NCBI GenBank assembly: GCA_032433765.1
Contig: JAVIAB010000159.1
Location: 53,396,972-53,460,971 of the forward strand
Length of the DNA stretch: 64,000 nucleotides
Direction of reading: 5' to 3'
Origin: Megaustenia siamemsis
Taxonomy: Eukaryota; Mollusca; Gastropoda; Stylommatophora; Ariophantidae
Part shown: one piece after another, positions 34,191 through 46,600 of the stretch
Layout of the letters: every line of letters begins with the position of its first letter
How positions within the stretch are numbered: position 1 is the first letter of the stretch
Notes under the pieces: model-generated
The model's database searches: none
Seen by the model: the letters and a program-made list of their open reading frames with translations, nothing else
Told to the model about the DNA's origin: nothing
Translations under genes and position numbers: made by a program

Positions 34191-34333
34191 AAATTGTTGG
34201 TGCATTAAACAAGTACTGTCTTTGTCTACCCAGTAGAACAAAACAGCATTACTTGAAATAAATGACATATTAATAATTTTTGTTTAAATTACAGGTATTC
34301 CAATATTAGCTTTGATTCTGTTGTAGAAATACT

Positions 34334-37300
34334 TTAAGTAGATTTGATGCCTCTACTTTCACCGTGTTTAAACTCCTCCCATTTAGCCATAATGGCAGGG
34401 ATCGTGTACAGAAGTGGGTTTGCTGCAGAATTAATAGGGAGAACGATCACCGTTGTCCAGGCGTAAGCGTCACTGCTGATCACGTGGCCGCCAAGTGTCA
34501 ATAATCCCATGATTCCCACAGGAAACCAGCAGAGAAAGTTGGACAGAGCTACCAGAAACAGCTGTTTAGCTACAGTTAAATCGTTAGCTCTTCTGGACGA
34601 TGTGTGATTCATTCTGTTCTCAGACATGACACGAAAAATGGCTCTTTGACCGTAAGCAATGAGAACAACAAGAGAGACATTAAGAGCGATAAATACGGCG
34701 AACGAGAACTCCCAGCCACTGAGTCGTTTAGTTGTCAAAGGTAAGCCAAGACACATTGCGTTAGAAGAATATATTTCAAACCTGAACACAATGGGAGTCA
34801 GTGCAAGAAGGAAACCAATGATCCAAGACAAAGACAGAACGATAATTTTACTCATTTTGGAAAACTTGACTTGACCAAAGGGAAACTTCATAATCAGAAA
34901 CCTATCCAGAGTGATAAGGAAAATAAAAAATGTTGACGCTTCACTAGAGAGTGTAGCCAGGAAGCCAGCAAGTTTACATACATCACTTTCTCTCCAGCTC
35001 TTGTCATACAAAACATAAATGTCACGATAGTAATAATCTGTTCCAGCAATAATGAACAGGTAGCCCCCCCATAATAAAGTCAGATATACTCAAGTTTGTC
35101 ACAAACAGGCCATAACCTGTTCTGAGAACTGACCTGTCCCAGATTACACGATAACCAAGAACCGTTATGTTCCCAAGAACAGCAAGAACCGCGACCACCC
35201 AGAGAAGAACACGCTGAACATCGATACCTATCAGATCAAAACAAGAAGAGATAGCATCATCAGGAGCGTGACAAGTGTGGTATGGGATCAGCTTTCCTCT
35301 TATCTGTGGACAACACAACTGAAAACTGTCAGTGAACAGATCGTGACTGATACTGAGACCGCTAAAGTAATCTTCATAAAAGTCTGCGATGAATAATCCA
35401 CGTAAATCTATTGATTGATATATGGTGTTATGAGGAAATATGTTTCCTTTAATGCTCCTGATTTGTGTAAAGCTCAAGTTTAAATGTTTCAAGCCAGGAA
35501 ACATTAAAACAAAAGATTTATTGAGAAGTGACATACTCGTGTGTGAGAGGTCGATTGTTACTAATAAAATTAATTGCATGTTTTTCATTTCAACAAACTC
35601 TTTGTTGTGTGACAGATTCAAGAGTCGGACATTATCCAGCGGAGAATCGTATATTTCACGACCATCGAGAGTATGCAGGCAGTTAGAGCTCATGTCCAAT
35701 ATCTGCAGACCATTTGGTAAGAATCGTTTATAAATTCCTTTACTTGTGAGATTGCATTGAGACACAATAAAGACGACAACGTGTCTCAGGTAATAGAAGC
35801 GTGCTCTACTGAGATCAACGTGGGACAAGTCCAGGTAAATCGTTCTCCAGTCAAAACTGTCATCATCGAATGTTGGTATAATCTTATTGTAATCTGACAC
35901 CGTAACTGTCCCCGATATACAGCGGAATCCGTCAGCACATTTTACTTGACAGTCCACTTCGTCATCGCGATGTGGACAGTCAGGATGTCCGTCACAAACT
36001 AGGTCAGGATGGAGGCACATTTTACTATTCCAACAAGCAAAGTTTCCAGTACAAGAGCTAAGAGTGTAATTATTCTCGTCATCTCCTGTAGGACAGTCTA
36101 AAGTTCCATCAAAGACATAATGTTGAGGGATGCAGTAAGTGTTCACACATTTAACGTATCCCTCTGGGCACTCAAAGTCTGTACAGTTATCAAGATGGGA
36201 CACATCTCTACAACCCACTAACACCCCGAACATATCCTTTAAGTAGACACACTTTGGAGACCACAACCGATGTCCCAGACTGTTGTAACAAGAATCTATC
36301 GTGTCCAGTCTCCCTATAGTCTCGTCTATATGTCCCTCTTTACCGTGACAGTCTATTTTGTTATTATTAAGATCTTTGAAACTCACACACTTGAAGCCAC
36401 AGTACAAGGCGCAGTCGTCGCCTGTTTTAAATGAACTCACAACAACTTCACTTTCATCGTTGATATCTTTCTCTAGGCTGTACCCACACACATTACAGTC
36501 AACTTCACCATCCCCAACCCACTGTGCAGGTAAAAACGAATCGTCACAACAATAAATACCACTGACGTCATATGATTTTATAATCGGTGATTTATAAAAA
36601 CAGAACAACTCATCCCGCCTGTTGCTGCAGTGATTAATAAAGTCACAGACATAAACATAGGAAATGTATTGCGAACCAAGTGAGTCTTCTCCACAGTCAA
36701 AGAGGGGAAATAATTCTTGCTCTGACTTTCTCAAGAAACCTAAGAAATCTTTGTTGACAATGTTGGCCGAGACAGACACGATGTTATCCCTAAATATCAT
36801 AAAATCTCCTTTTGTTAGAGCTTGAGTAAAACTTTCGGTCGATGCAGGTTTTATTCTCATTATGTTCTTGTACTCAACTCTACGTGGAAGAGCCGCCTCA
36901 CAAAGGCTAAATAAATTTATTTTGTCCCGACACCTCACATCAACCCATCCATCAACAACAACGTTGCCGGAAGTGTTACTGACGCCATTACTGTTGTTGT
37001 TGTATACAAATAGCCACACTCCACATCCTTTGATATAATCAGCTGATGGTTTCCCTGGCAACCAATGATTAACCACCAATGGACTATATTTATTTGTTAT
37101 CTCTCCATACCAATGAAAACGTTTTGCAATGTTCATTGTAGTCTTTTTGAGTCCAATAACAAAGTGTACAGTTAATCGAGATGTATTTTTAGTGTCATAA
37201 CTGAGGTACTTGGAACCTGTTAGAAACGTTGACATTTTTTGTTGTAAAAAAAGCATTTCCTCTTTAGTTTCTATTGCTGCTAATGAACTGTATTTATATT

Positions 37301-38069
37301 TACATTCATTCCTACCAGTCTCCCAATCTTCTTCGGATTTAAAAACCAACGGTAAATAGCAAGATGTTCCATCAGTTTGTCTATATCGGAACCATCCTTC
37401 ACTACACTGGTCGCAAATTGACATTAAAAGAATTTGTCCCAACCAAGCTTTGCTGCTGTATCCAACAAGTAGGGTATCCCTAAGGTAGACCACGTGACTA
37501 ACATATTTGACATCAAAGACCACAACAAATATCTTGATGTCTGTATCTTGTTTCTGCTGGTCTACAATGTGGGGGATACTTCTCGTCTCGTCAAATGAAA
37601 AATCAGAGCCGTGAAGGAAAATAACAGCGACATGGGTGGCGTTCTCTCTAGACCCAGCCATCTCAGCAAATAAACGTTTAACAAACTGTATTTTATGTGT
37701 AAGATTATTATTGGCACTGTAATGATAGATCTTATATGGTTCATTTAGAGAAGTGAACGAGAGAAATGTCCATGGATTAAACAATTCTTTCTGTTGCATC
37801 TTTCACATATGTGCTTAAATCATAAAACTTCCAAGTGCTGACGTTTACTGCAGGATTGCTGGTAGAATACGAATCATAAACATCAGCGATCAGCGCTCTT
37901 GACGTTGCCTCAGTGGAACGTAACCCGTCAGCAAAATCATATGTCACTTTCTTCTGATTACCATAAATTGTTGTTTCATCGACGCTGTCGAAAAAAATTA
38001 ATAAAATGTCCACCTTTTCTGTGGTGCATCCATGAAGTGGAAAGTTTCCTGAGTCACTTCCTTGGATCC
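34334..38069 (-). CDS. GRL101-like: GRL101-like receptor, main exon: VWA-like, C-type lectin, LDLa, LRR and 7TM
   Basis: Large minus-strand exon of a membrane receptor. An acceptor (TTGTTGTTGCAG before 38,069) opens it. Domains in order: VWA-like fold (DILLIFFDS onward; MIDAS not canonical); C-type lectin domain, about residues 131-301 of the 925-residue frame starting at 37,799 (CYLP, HWLPGKPS, GWVDVRC, FSLCE); LDLa modules, clearest at 545-617 (CDGHPDCPHRDDEVDC); LRRs about 652-825 (LRLLNLSHN-like); TM1 from about 863 (LGNITVLG). The 34,334-35,011 frame adds TM3 LDRF, TM6 CWFP and TM7 NPLLY. The 7TM core resembles relaxin-receptor/LGR and Lymnaea GRL101. Two one-base breaks: about 37,780-37,797 and the C7 run 35,064-35,070. 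A lectin/LDLa ectodomain suggests ligand or microbe sensing, but the ligand is unknown. Confidence 0.88.
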
Positions 38070-38171
38070 CTGCAACAACAAATAGTTGGTTAATTAAAGT
38101 AGACTTGAATATAGCAATAACTATAGTGTAACCATATGTACAAGGATGTTTACGTATTAGTAGAACTAGTT

Positions 38172-38857
38172 TCCTCTTTTTCTGGAAAGCTGCTTTTGCC
38201 TGAGCCATTCTGCATCTCACCTCTTTTGTACATCTTCCGTCTGAGGTTAACAAAGTTCCCAAATATTTAAATTCATTTACATACTTTAATATTATTCCAC
38301 TTGTCTTTACTCTGCACTGAGGTGATGTCTTTTTCTTTGTTGTTACCATTACTTCTGTACCAGAGAATGAGGAAGATACTATGCAATCCATTTTTGACAA
38401 TAGAAACAAGAAAAAGTGTTCTTCAATGTTATGAAGAGCCAGTCTTAACATATGGATGTGAATCATGGACAATAGGACAGCAGACAAGAAAATCACTGGA
38501 GTCTGTAGAAATGTGGTTTTACGGAAGAATGTTGAGAACACCATGGGCAGCTAAGAAGAGTAATGAAAATGTTCTGGAAGAGGTCAACGCAAAAAAAGAG
38601 CAAATTTCCAATATTAGGAAGAGACAATCATCATTTTTTGGCCATGTAATGAGAAGAGAACAACTGGAATATATTGTAACTACTGGAAAAATTGAGGGAC
38701 GAAGAGATAGAGGGAAGTAAAGAGAGAAAATACCAGACAGCTTAAGAGAATGGCTTGGCAGAAGGTCAACAACAGAAATGATAAAGAACTGTCGAGATCG
38801 AAAGTTTAGGAGAGACATGATCACCTATGCCAGTAGGCCCGGTACTTGTTGATGATG
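38172..38857 (+). mobile_element. LINE C insertion with 5' inversion (twin priming)
   Basis: 38,172-38,357 is antisense (TEVMVTTKKK to CRMAQAKAAFQKK) and 38,363-38,857 is sense (RKILCNPF to the 3' tail). The two pieces are consecutive in the LINE C protein. TSD AGAACTAGTT at 38,162-38,171 and 38,858-38,867. About 100 bp upstream of the receptor acceptor. Confidence 0.92.
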
Positions 38858-38867
38858 AGAACTAGTT

Positions 38868-39104
38868 ATGTACTTATTTCTTACTATAAATAATATACTT
38901 AATGCGTGGTTAGTCAATTAATAGTTACCAAGACATTTTGTTTGGCTCTAATGTCCTAGACATGAAGTACACAAATCTATGAAACAGATACAACAGTTGA
39001 GTTTAAAGCTGAAAATTAAAAAAGGAAAAGATGGAATGGTAACAGCTTTATGTAGGTTAGAAACAAAACACATACTAGAAGACGTTTCGGCCAATTATGA
39101 TTTG
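38868..39104. other. Unassigned intronic spacer
   Basis: Nothing recognised. Confidence 0.4.
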
Positions 39105-40090
39105 TTTCACAAGACTTTTTTTCATTTTCTGAAATGTTATTTTGGCGTGAGATATTCTGCCTTTTATTTCTGTGGTGCATCTTCCTTCTGATGTTATTAT
39201 TGTGCCCAAGTATTTGACGCGTTGTACTTGTTTCAGATGTGTCATGTTTATTTTGATGCTGCATGGTGGTGATGATTGTTTCTTCGATATGACCATTATT
39301 TCTGTTTTCTTACTTTTCATAATTAGATACATTTCTTGTTGCATTCTTTTACTATTATAGGGGCATCTTTAGCCTAGATGGGAAATCACCCGACTAAGCT
39401 ACCTACGTCCGGACAACTCGTGTTCAATTCCTGCAGGAAGCGGTGAGAGTTGTACTCGTGGTTGGGAAAAAAATATGACTAGCGGTCGACTCAGCCGCTG
39501 GTAGAAATGTATAACAGGGTAGCACTGTAAGGAATGTGAAATATGGCTTTGTATCGTGAGTTTCAATGCTTGAATCGACACTATCCAGAAGTCTCCGAAC
39601 ATTTCTGAATAGGCAGTCAAGAACATATGGGAGAAAACTCGCATACTAAGACGCCGATTCAAGAATCGTATTTACTGTACAGAAGTTTTACCTTTCTATT
39701 ATGTCTATCATTCCTTGTAGTTCATCCTCTTTCTCTGCTATTAAGACTGTGCCATCCGTATATTACAAATTGTTTATGTTGTGACCATTGCCTTCAATTT
39801 CTTTTTTGTCTACTATAGATCTCATTATATTTTCGTTGTAAAGTGAAAACAAATCCGTCGACAGAACACGTCCTTGTCTCACTCCTTGTTTTATATTTTT
39901 GAACTGCCCTGTTTGGTTGCTAATTTTCATGGCTGCTGTTTTTTTTTTCCCCAGTACATGATTTTTATAATTCGCAGATCCGTGCCAACAATGTTTAATT
40001 TCTCCAACATATTGCTTATTTCCATATGCTTTACTTTGTCATGTGCTTGTGTGTGTTGTGCAGCGTATAAAGCACATATATTTAAACTCA
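39105..40090 (-). mobile_element. LINE B RT fragment split by SINE-1
   Basis: 39,105-39,355 covers KSKKTEIMVISKKQ to AKITFQKMKK. 39,690-40,090 covers palm A, GVRQG-type and YADD-region sequence (decayed). SINE-1 lies between. Confidence 0.85.
39357..39690 (+). mobile_element. SINE-1 copy (tRNA-derived)
   Basis: tRNA-like head: GGGGCATCTTTAGCCTAGAT (A box TAGCCTAGATGG) and CGTGTTCAATTCCTG (B box). Body and tail match 5,788-6,112 in reverse. TTTTAC occurs near both borders in the interrupted LINE B. Confidence 0.85.
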
Positions 40091-40329
40091 TGTTAAACTC
40101 ATTTAAATTCACCGGGTCAAACCCATTTGAATTCACCAATGAGTCTTTGGTTTGGCTACACGGATAGATTTTAGTAGATCGGGTATGTGTCCATTATATG
40201 TCATTGAATAGTTTTGTTATGACTTGTACTCCCAGCTCTCAAAATGCATTTATCTATTCCATTGTTATATTAGCAGGACTGGAGCTTTGCCCCTTTTCAT
40301 GTGATGAATAGCTTTCACTTTTCTTTTCC
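40091..40329. other. Unassigned; small CAAA/AATTCA-rich duplication
   Basis: Internal near-repeats of AAACTCATTTAAATTCACC around 40,085-40,140. Confidence 0.4.
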
Positions 40330-40620
40330 TGTGCTTATTTTTTTTAGCGAATTTCATGAATTCTTCTGTTAGTTTTTCTTCTATGGTTTCCTTGATTCGT
40401 GATCTTTTAATTGTTTTACTGTTATTTTTCGTCCTTTTTGCTTCTTTTGTTTGTTTGTGTATCTTCTCTTTGCTTCTGGCTTTATGGGTGTAATCATATC
40501 GATTGTATGGTCTGTGTCGACTGTGGTATTACATACATACCTGCTGTCGGTTACTCTTGTCTTGTTCTGATTTCTTGTCAGTAAATCTATTTTACATGTA
40601 CCTGGTGTATTTTTGCGACT
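40330..40620 (-). mobile_element. LINE D endonuclease C-terminal and linker fragment
   Basis: Minus strand CKIDLLTRNQNKTRVTDSRY, VDTDHTIDMI and ITVKQLKDHESRKP. Overlaps the start of the linker seen at 13,081. Confidence 0.75.
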
Positions 40621-40624
40621 CTTG

Positions 40625-41130
40625 TCACAATTGTGTAAGATTGTGGCAAAAAAAGTTACGAATATGACAGGAACAAGGACCCATCCCTTGCCTGACTCCA
40701 AATTACATCTCAGAGGGCTGAGATTGTCTGCTGTTAGAACTGAATGGTGACATAAATGTTGTTATGAAATGACTTGATCATCTTGAGTAATGTAAGTGGG
40801 CAGCTTATATTTTCCATAAACCTGAACAGACCCTCTCTATTCAAACGCTTTTGTGAGATCAACGAATGCAATAAATCACGGACTTCTCTGTTCTTTGCTC
40901 GGCTCCTACAGATGGCGGAGAATAAAAATCATATCGTTGGTTGACCGTCCAGCTCGAAACTTCTTCAGGAAGGATACATTCTGCCAGTTGATGTAGTTGG
41001 TTTAGAATACTTCCTGTGAGGTCTTTACAGTTATACTCAGAAGGGAGATACCCCTATAGTAGTTGTCATAGCAGTTGGTCCGTTTATTAGCGTATAACGT
41101 CACAATCCAGTATCTTTTGTGTTATTTCTA
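40625..41130 (-). mobile_element. Jockey/CR1-type RT fragment (LINE F-like)
   Basis: Mixed-frame minus strand: AFE/NREGLFRFMENI-like palm A, LLKMIKSFHNN, then SGKGWVLVPVIF in place of SGVRQGCVLAP. Fused at 40,620 to LINE D debris. Confidence 0.65.
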
Positions 41131-41519
41131 CTCTTCCAACATTGGATATCCACTAGGATAACATCCTGTAATTCCTTATCAGGGTTTATTGTCTAATTTG
41201 ATTTGCATTGAATATTTAGTGACCACTTGAGAGGTCGTGGATAACATCCTTAAATTCTTATTCGTATAATTTGATTTGCATTGAATATTTAGTGACCATT
41301 TGGACCATGAGCAGACTTGCTGGTCTACCTTCAGAGTCGAGTCTTGAGTAATGTTCGCCCCACATTTCCCGGTGTTTATTTTTCTCACTGATAGACTCAT
41401 TGATTGCGTCACTTATGATTCTTTATAGATGTTTAGGCATAGTGAAAAGTGTATGTTGTTATAGATTGTTCTCTAAACGTTCACTTCAGCAACATTCTAG
41501 ATCGTAGAACTGAGAGATC
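41131..41519. other. Unassigned, with a local ~85-bp duplication
   Basis: TAATTTGATTTGCATTGAAT plus ATTTAGTGACCA occurs at about 41,194 and 41,268. Confidence 0.6.
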
Positions 41520-41700
41520 AGTCCTTTCGAGCCGTAACCGGCCCATAGGGCGTAGACCTAGATACACCTTCTCCTATATGAATTTTTTGTTCTAGCAGTT
41601 TTCTTTTAAAGATATTTAATCAAATCTCGCCATCTGTCTCTGTTCTGTGCAAGCAGTTCTATCTCATTGAGGGAGCCGATTCAAATCGTAGAACTAAGAT
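41520..41700 (-). mobile_element. LINE E 3' tip
   Basis: CCTTTCGAGCCGTA.CCGGCC and GCAAGCAG.TCTATCTC match the 3' end of LINE E at 52,525-52,690. Confidence 0.85.
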
Positions 41701-42169
41701 GTGTTTATTGATCCCCGTTGTACTGCTCCCCTTGCTTGTATGAATTGATCTTGTCGTCACATGACATAGACAATTCTTTCACATGACATAGACAATTCTT
41801 TAAGGATAAGAAAACCGCTTCTTCTTCCTTAAAAGTAAAATCATTTTATCGAGTTTTCTTGAACCAAGCTCTTGATTTGGTTTTTTTTTTTCCAAGAGAA
41901 GAAATTGTTCAGTCAAGGATGTGTGATGTCAGAAGGTTCCATGTATCCATGTCTAGGCCCAATGCTTTCTCCATGAATTTCTTATAGGCATTCATGAATG
42001 GGATTTGTTTGTCTGATCAATCAAATCATGTCTTTGCGCTTTTCTAGCAAAACCATGAACTCAAATGATTTTTTTTTCTTTTGTTGCAAGATATCATTTA
42101 GCAATAGTAGCCTACGACAGTTTTAGCTGACTGTGAATTTTGCAGCGTCCTTATAAAATGCTTTTTTGT
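41701..42169. other. Unassigned intronic spacer
   Basis: Contains an 11-T run at about 41,880. Nothing recognised. Confidence 0.4.
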
Positions 42170-42830
42170 TCATTTCTTTTGTCGTGTATTCTCTTTTTTA
42201 TGAATCTGTCTGCTTGATTGAGTTGCAGCTTTAGAGAATGTTTCCAAAGATTGCGATCTGCAGGAATTTCTTGTCAGACTGCCGGGTTTATATTCGAGTC
42301 TGCATGGCACGTTTGTATACGTCTATAAACCGGAGTTCTCGGTGCTTGCTAGTTATTTCGCCATCTGCTATTAGTGCTTTAAGTAAGTATATCATTTGGT
42401 ATGCGGTCATCTGTCATAAAGATTCAAGTGACAAAACCAGTGCAACCTACTTTGTTTGAGCAGCGTGCACATGTCGGAAGGTCTGTGTAGTGAAGACATC
42501 CATGTCTGTCACTTTGTCCTTCCAGGTGATAGCAAAAATACGGCGATGGCATCACATAGGGAACGCATTTAGTCTTCTCTCTTGGTTTGCACAAGTATCC
42601 TTGATTCGCTGCCTTGTAAAAAGTTACAAATGATGCAGGTGTTGTAAACTTCGTTCATTGTGTTACTTGTCCATTTACTGCTTTGCAAAGCGCAAGAGAA
42701 AGGTCAGCGAAGGTTATAGCAGCTTTTCAATGCGGGGTGTTAAATTCCTATATGTATAGATAGCTTCTCGCTGATGATAGTTCCCAGGTAGCAACTGCAA
42801 GACATCAAACTCATTGAACTCTACACTTTT
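42170..42830 (-). mobile_element. LINE F-like C-terminal fragment
   Basis: Minus strand, mixed frames: NQERRLNAFPM, HRRIFAITWKDKVTDMDV and a terminal WKHSLKLQLNQADRFI, the order of the CR1/Jockey-type C-terminus also seen at 13,583-14,460. Confidence 0.7.
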
Positions 42831-43064
42831 AAATATATATTAATACATTTCTGTAATATTTGTCTTGTATGTTGTGATATGATATTGTGAAGTCTATTTT
42901 ATATTTTTTTTTCTCCAGAAAGTGACATCACAATGTTTCCATAATCACAGGTTTAAAGTTTAAGTGTAAACATTAGAAACGTTAAAAAATGATGTACACA
43001 TGAATATATTTTACATTAAACCACTTCCACGGTGTTATTGACATGACAACAACCTACTGGCAAG
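42831..43064. other. Unassigned spacer
   Basis: AT-rich, nothing seen. Confidence 0.35.
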
Positions 43065-43689
43065 AAGTGTATGCTGTCTCTTTACTTTCAGTGAAGTAGT
43101 GTAATTGTTCTTTCTTCTTACAGTCAAGAGATGTTCGCTGTCTGTCTTCTTACTGTCAAGTTGTGTAAGCATTCTCTCTGTTTACGGTCAAGAAGTGTTA
43201 GCTGTCTCTCTTCTTACCGTCAAGTTATGTAATTGTTCTTTCTTCTTACTGTCAAGTTGTGTAAGCGCTCTCTCTCTATTTACAATCAAGAAGTGTAAGC
43301 TGTCTCTCTTCTTACTATCACGTTATGTAATTTTTCTTTCTTCTTACTGTCAAGTTGTGTAAGCGCTCTCTCTGTTTACGGTCAAGAAGTGTTCGCTGTC
43401 TCTCTTTTTACAGTTAAGAAGTGACTGCACCGCTCTCATATTTATTGTCTATCTTCTTACAGTCAAGAAGTGTTAGCTACTCTCTCTTTGTACAGTCAGG
43501 TAGTGTATGTTGTTTCTCTTCTTGCTGATAAGTAGTGGACGATGTAAACGTTCTTACTGCCACTCTTCTTGTAGTCAAGTAGTGTAAGCTGTCTCTCTTA
43601 TTACATTCGAGAAGAGTGAGCTGTCACTCCTCTTATAAGTCTTCCAGTAAACGCTGTCACTCTACATATATGAAGTTATGTAAGCGTTC
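43065..43689. repeat. Degenerate leading edge of the 32/33-bp satellite
   Basis: Diverged units with CTTCTTACAGTCAAGAAGTG and CTGTCTCTC, variable in length. They grade into the homogeneous array. Confidence 0.85.
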
Positions 43690-46600
43690 TCCTTTCTTAC
43701 AGTCAAGTAATGTAACCTACACTATTCTTACAGTCAAGTAGTGTAACCTACACTATTCTTACAGTCAAGTAGTGTAACCTACACTATTCTTACAGTCAAG
43801 TAGTGTAACCTACACTATTCTTACAGTCAAGTAGTGTAACCTACACTATTCTTACAGTCAAGTAGTGTAACCTACACTATTCTTTCAGTCAAGTAGTGTA
43901 ACCTGCCACTATTCTTACAGTCAAGTAGTGTAACCTGCCACTATTCTTACAGTCAAGTAGTGTAACCTGCCACTATTCTTACAGTCAAGTAGTGTAACCT
44001 GCCACTATTCTTACAGTAAAGTAGTGTAACCTGCCACTATTCTTACAGTAAAGTAGTATAACCTGCCACTATTCTTACAGTCAAGTAGTGCAACCTGCCA
44101 CTATTCTTACAGTCAAGTAGTGCAACCTGCCACTATTCTTACAGTCAAGTAGTGCAACCTGCCACTATTCTTACAGTCAAGTAGTGCAACCTGCCACTAT
44201 TCTTACAGTCAAGTGGTGCAATCTGCCACTATTCTTACGGTCAAGTAGTGCAACCTGCCACTATTCTTACAGTCAAGTAGTGTAACCTGCCACTATTCTT
44301 ACAGTCAAGTAGTGCAATCTGCCACTATTCTTACGGTCAAGTAGTGCAACCTGCCACTATTCTTACAGTCAAGTAGTGTAACCTGCCACTATTCTTACAG
44401 TCAAGTAGTATAACCTGCCACTATTCTTACAGTCAAGTAGTGCAACCTGCCACTATTGTTACAGTCAAGTAGTGTAACCTGCCACTATTCTTACAGTCAA
44501 GTAGTGCAACCTGCCACTATTCTTACAGTCAAGTAGTGTAACCTGCCACTATTCTTAAAGTCAAGTAGTATATCCTGCCACTATTCTTACAGTCAAGTAG
44601 TGTAACCTGCCACTATTCTTACAGTCAAGTAGTGTAACCTGCCACTAATCTTACAGTCAAGTAGTATAACCTGCCACTATTCTTACAGTCAAGTAGTATA
44701 ACCTGCCACTATTCTTACAGTCAAGTAGTGTAACCTGCCACTATTCTTACAGTCAAGTAGTGTAACCTACACTATTTTTACAGTCAAGTAGTGTAACCTA
44801 CACTATTCTTACAGTCAAGTAGTGTAACTTACACTATTCTTACAGTCAAGTAGTGTAACCTGCCACTATTCTTACAGTCAAGTAGTGTAACCTGCCACTA
44901 TTCTTACAGTCAAGTAGTGCAACCTGCCACTATTCTTACAGTCAAGTAGTGCAACCTGCCACTATTCTTACAGTCAAGTAGTGCAACCTGCCACTATTAT
45001 TACAGTCAAGTAGTGCAATCTGCCACTATTCTTACGGTCAAGTAGTGCAACCTGCCACTATTTTTACAGTCAAGTAGTGCAACCTGCCACTATTCTTACA
45101 GTCAAGTAGTGTAACCTGCCACTATTCTTACAGTAAAGTAGTGTAACCTGTCACTATTCTCACAGTCAAGTAGTATAACCTGCCACTATTCTTACAGTCA
45201 AGTAGTGCAAACTGCCACTATTCTTACAGTCAGGTAGTGTAACCTGCCACTATTCTTACAGTCAAGTAGAGTAACCTGCCACTATTCTTACAGTCAAGTA
45301 GTGTAACCTGCCACTAGTCTTACAGTCAAGTAGTATAACCTGCCACTATACTTACAGTAAAGTAGTATAACCTGCCACTATTCTTACAGTCAAGTAGTGT
45401 AACCTGCCACTATTCTTACAGTCAAGTAGTGCAACATGCCACTATTCTTACAGTCAAGTAGTGTAACCTGCCACTATTCTTACAGTCAAGTAGTATAACC
45501 TGCCACTTTTCTTACAGTCAAGTAGTGTAACCTACACTATTCTTACAGTCAAGTAGTGTAACCTACACTATTCTTACAGTCAAGTAGTGTAACCTACACT
45601 ATTCTTACAGTCAAGTAGTGTAACCTACACTATTCTTACAGTCAAGTAGTGTAACCTACACTATTCTTACAGTCAAGTAGTGTAACCTACACTATTCTTA
45701 CAGTCAAGTAGTGTAACTTACACTATTCTTACAGTCAAGTAGTGTACCCTACACTATTCTTACAGTCAAGTAGTGTAACCTGCCACTATTCTTACAGTCA
45801 AGTAGTGTAACCTGCCACTATTCTTACAGTCAAGTAGTGTAACCTGCCACTATTCTTACAGTCAAGTAGTGTAACCTGCCACTATTCCTACAGTCAAGTA
45901 GTGTAACCTGCCACTATTCTTACAGTAAAGTAGTATAACCTGCCACTATTCTTACAGTCAAGTAGTGCAACCTGCCACTATTCTTACAGTCAAGTAGTGC
46001 AACCTGCCACTATTCTTACAGTCAAGTAGTGCAACCTGCCACTATTCTTACAGTCAAGTAGTGCAACCTGCCACTATTCTTACAGTCAAGTAGTGCAATC
46101 TTCCACTATTCTTACGGTCAAGTAGTGCAACCTGCCACTATTCTTACGGTCAAGTAGTGCAACCTGCCACTATTCTTACAGTCAAGTAGTGTAACCTGCC
46201 ACTATTCTTACAGTAAAGTAGTGTAACCCGCCACTATTCTTACAGTCACGTAGTATAACCTGCCACTATTCTTACAGTCAAGTAGTGCAACCTGCCACTA
46301 TTGTTACAGTCAAGTAGTGTAACCTGCCACTATTCTTACAGTCAAGTAGTGCAACCTGCCACTATTCTTACAGTCAAGTAGTGTAACCTGCCACTATTCT
46401 TACAGTCAAGTAGTATAACCTGCCACTATTCTTACAGTCAAGTAGTGTAACCTGCCACTAATCTTACAGTCAAGTAGTATAACCTGCCACTATTCTTACA
46501 GTCAAGTAGTGTAACCTGCCAATATTCTTACAGTCAAGTAGTATAACCTGCCACTATTCTTGCAGTCAAGTAGTGTAACCTACACTATTCTTACAGTCAA

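Larger units (their letters stand above)
27120..38069 (-). other. Segmental duplication, copy 1
   Basis: Co-linear with 58,830-64,000 in the same orientation: LINE D debris (27,190 / 58,870), a decayed LINE end (27,780 / 59,470), spacer (28,886 / 60,112), LINE B (29,645 / 60,845), 3' flank (33,303 / 61,366) and receptor exon (34,378 / 61,880). Copy 1 has a private LINE C insertion, a 3.1-kb segment at 30,142-33,303 and a 33,810-34,378 segment that copy 2 lacks. The upper border of the homology lies beyond the window in copy 2. Confidence 0.9.

Noticed and set aside
37777..38544. 255-residue open frame taken as one protein
   Set aside because: Its first half is the inverted part of a LINE C insertion plus intron. 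Only the part after the acceptor at 38,069 belongs to the receptor.
40381..40701. 106-residue frame as a single protein
   Set aside because: Chance fusion of a decayed RT fragment with LINE D endonuclease sequence across an element boundary.
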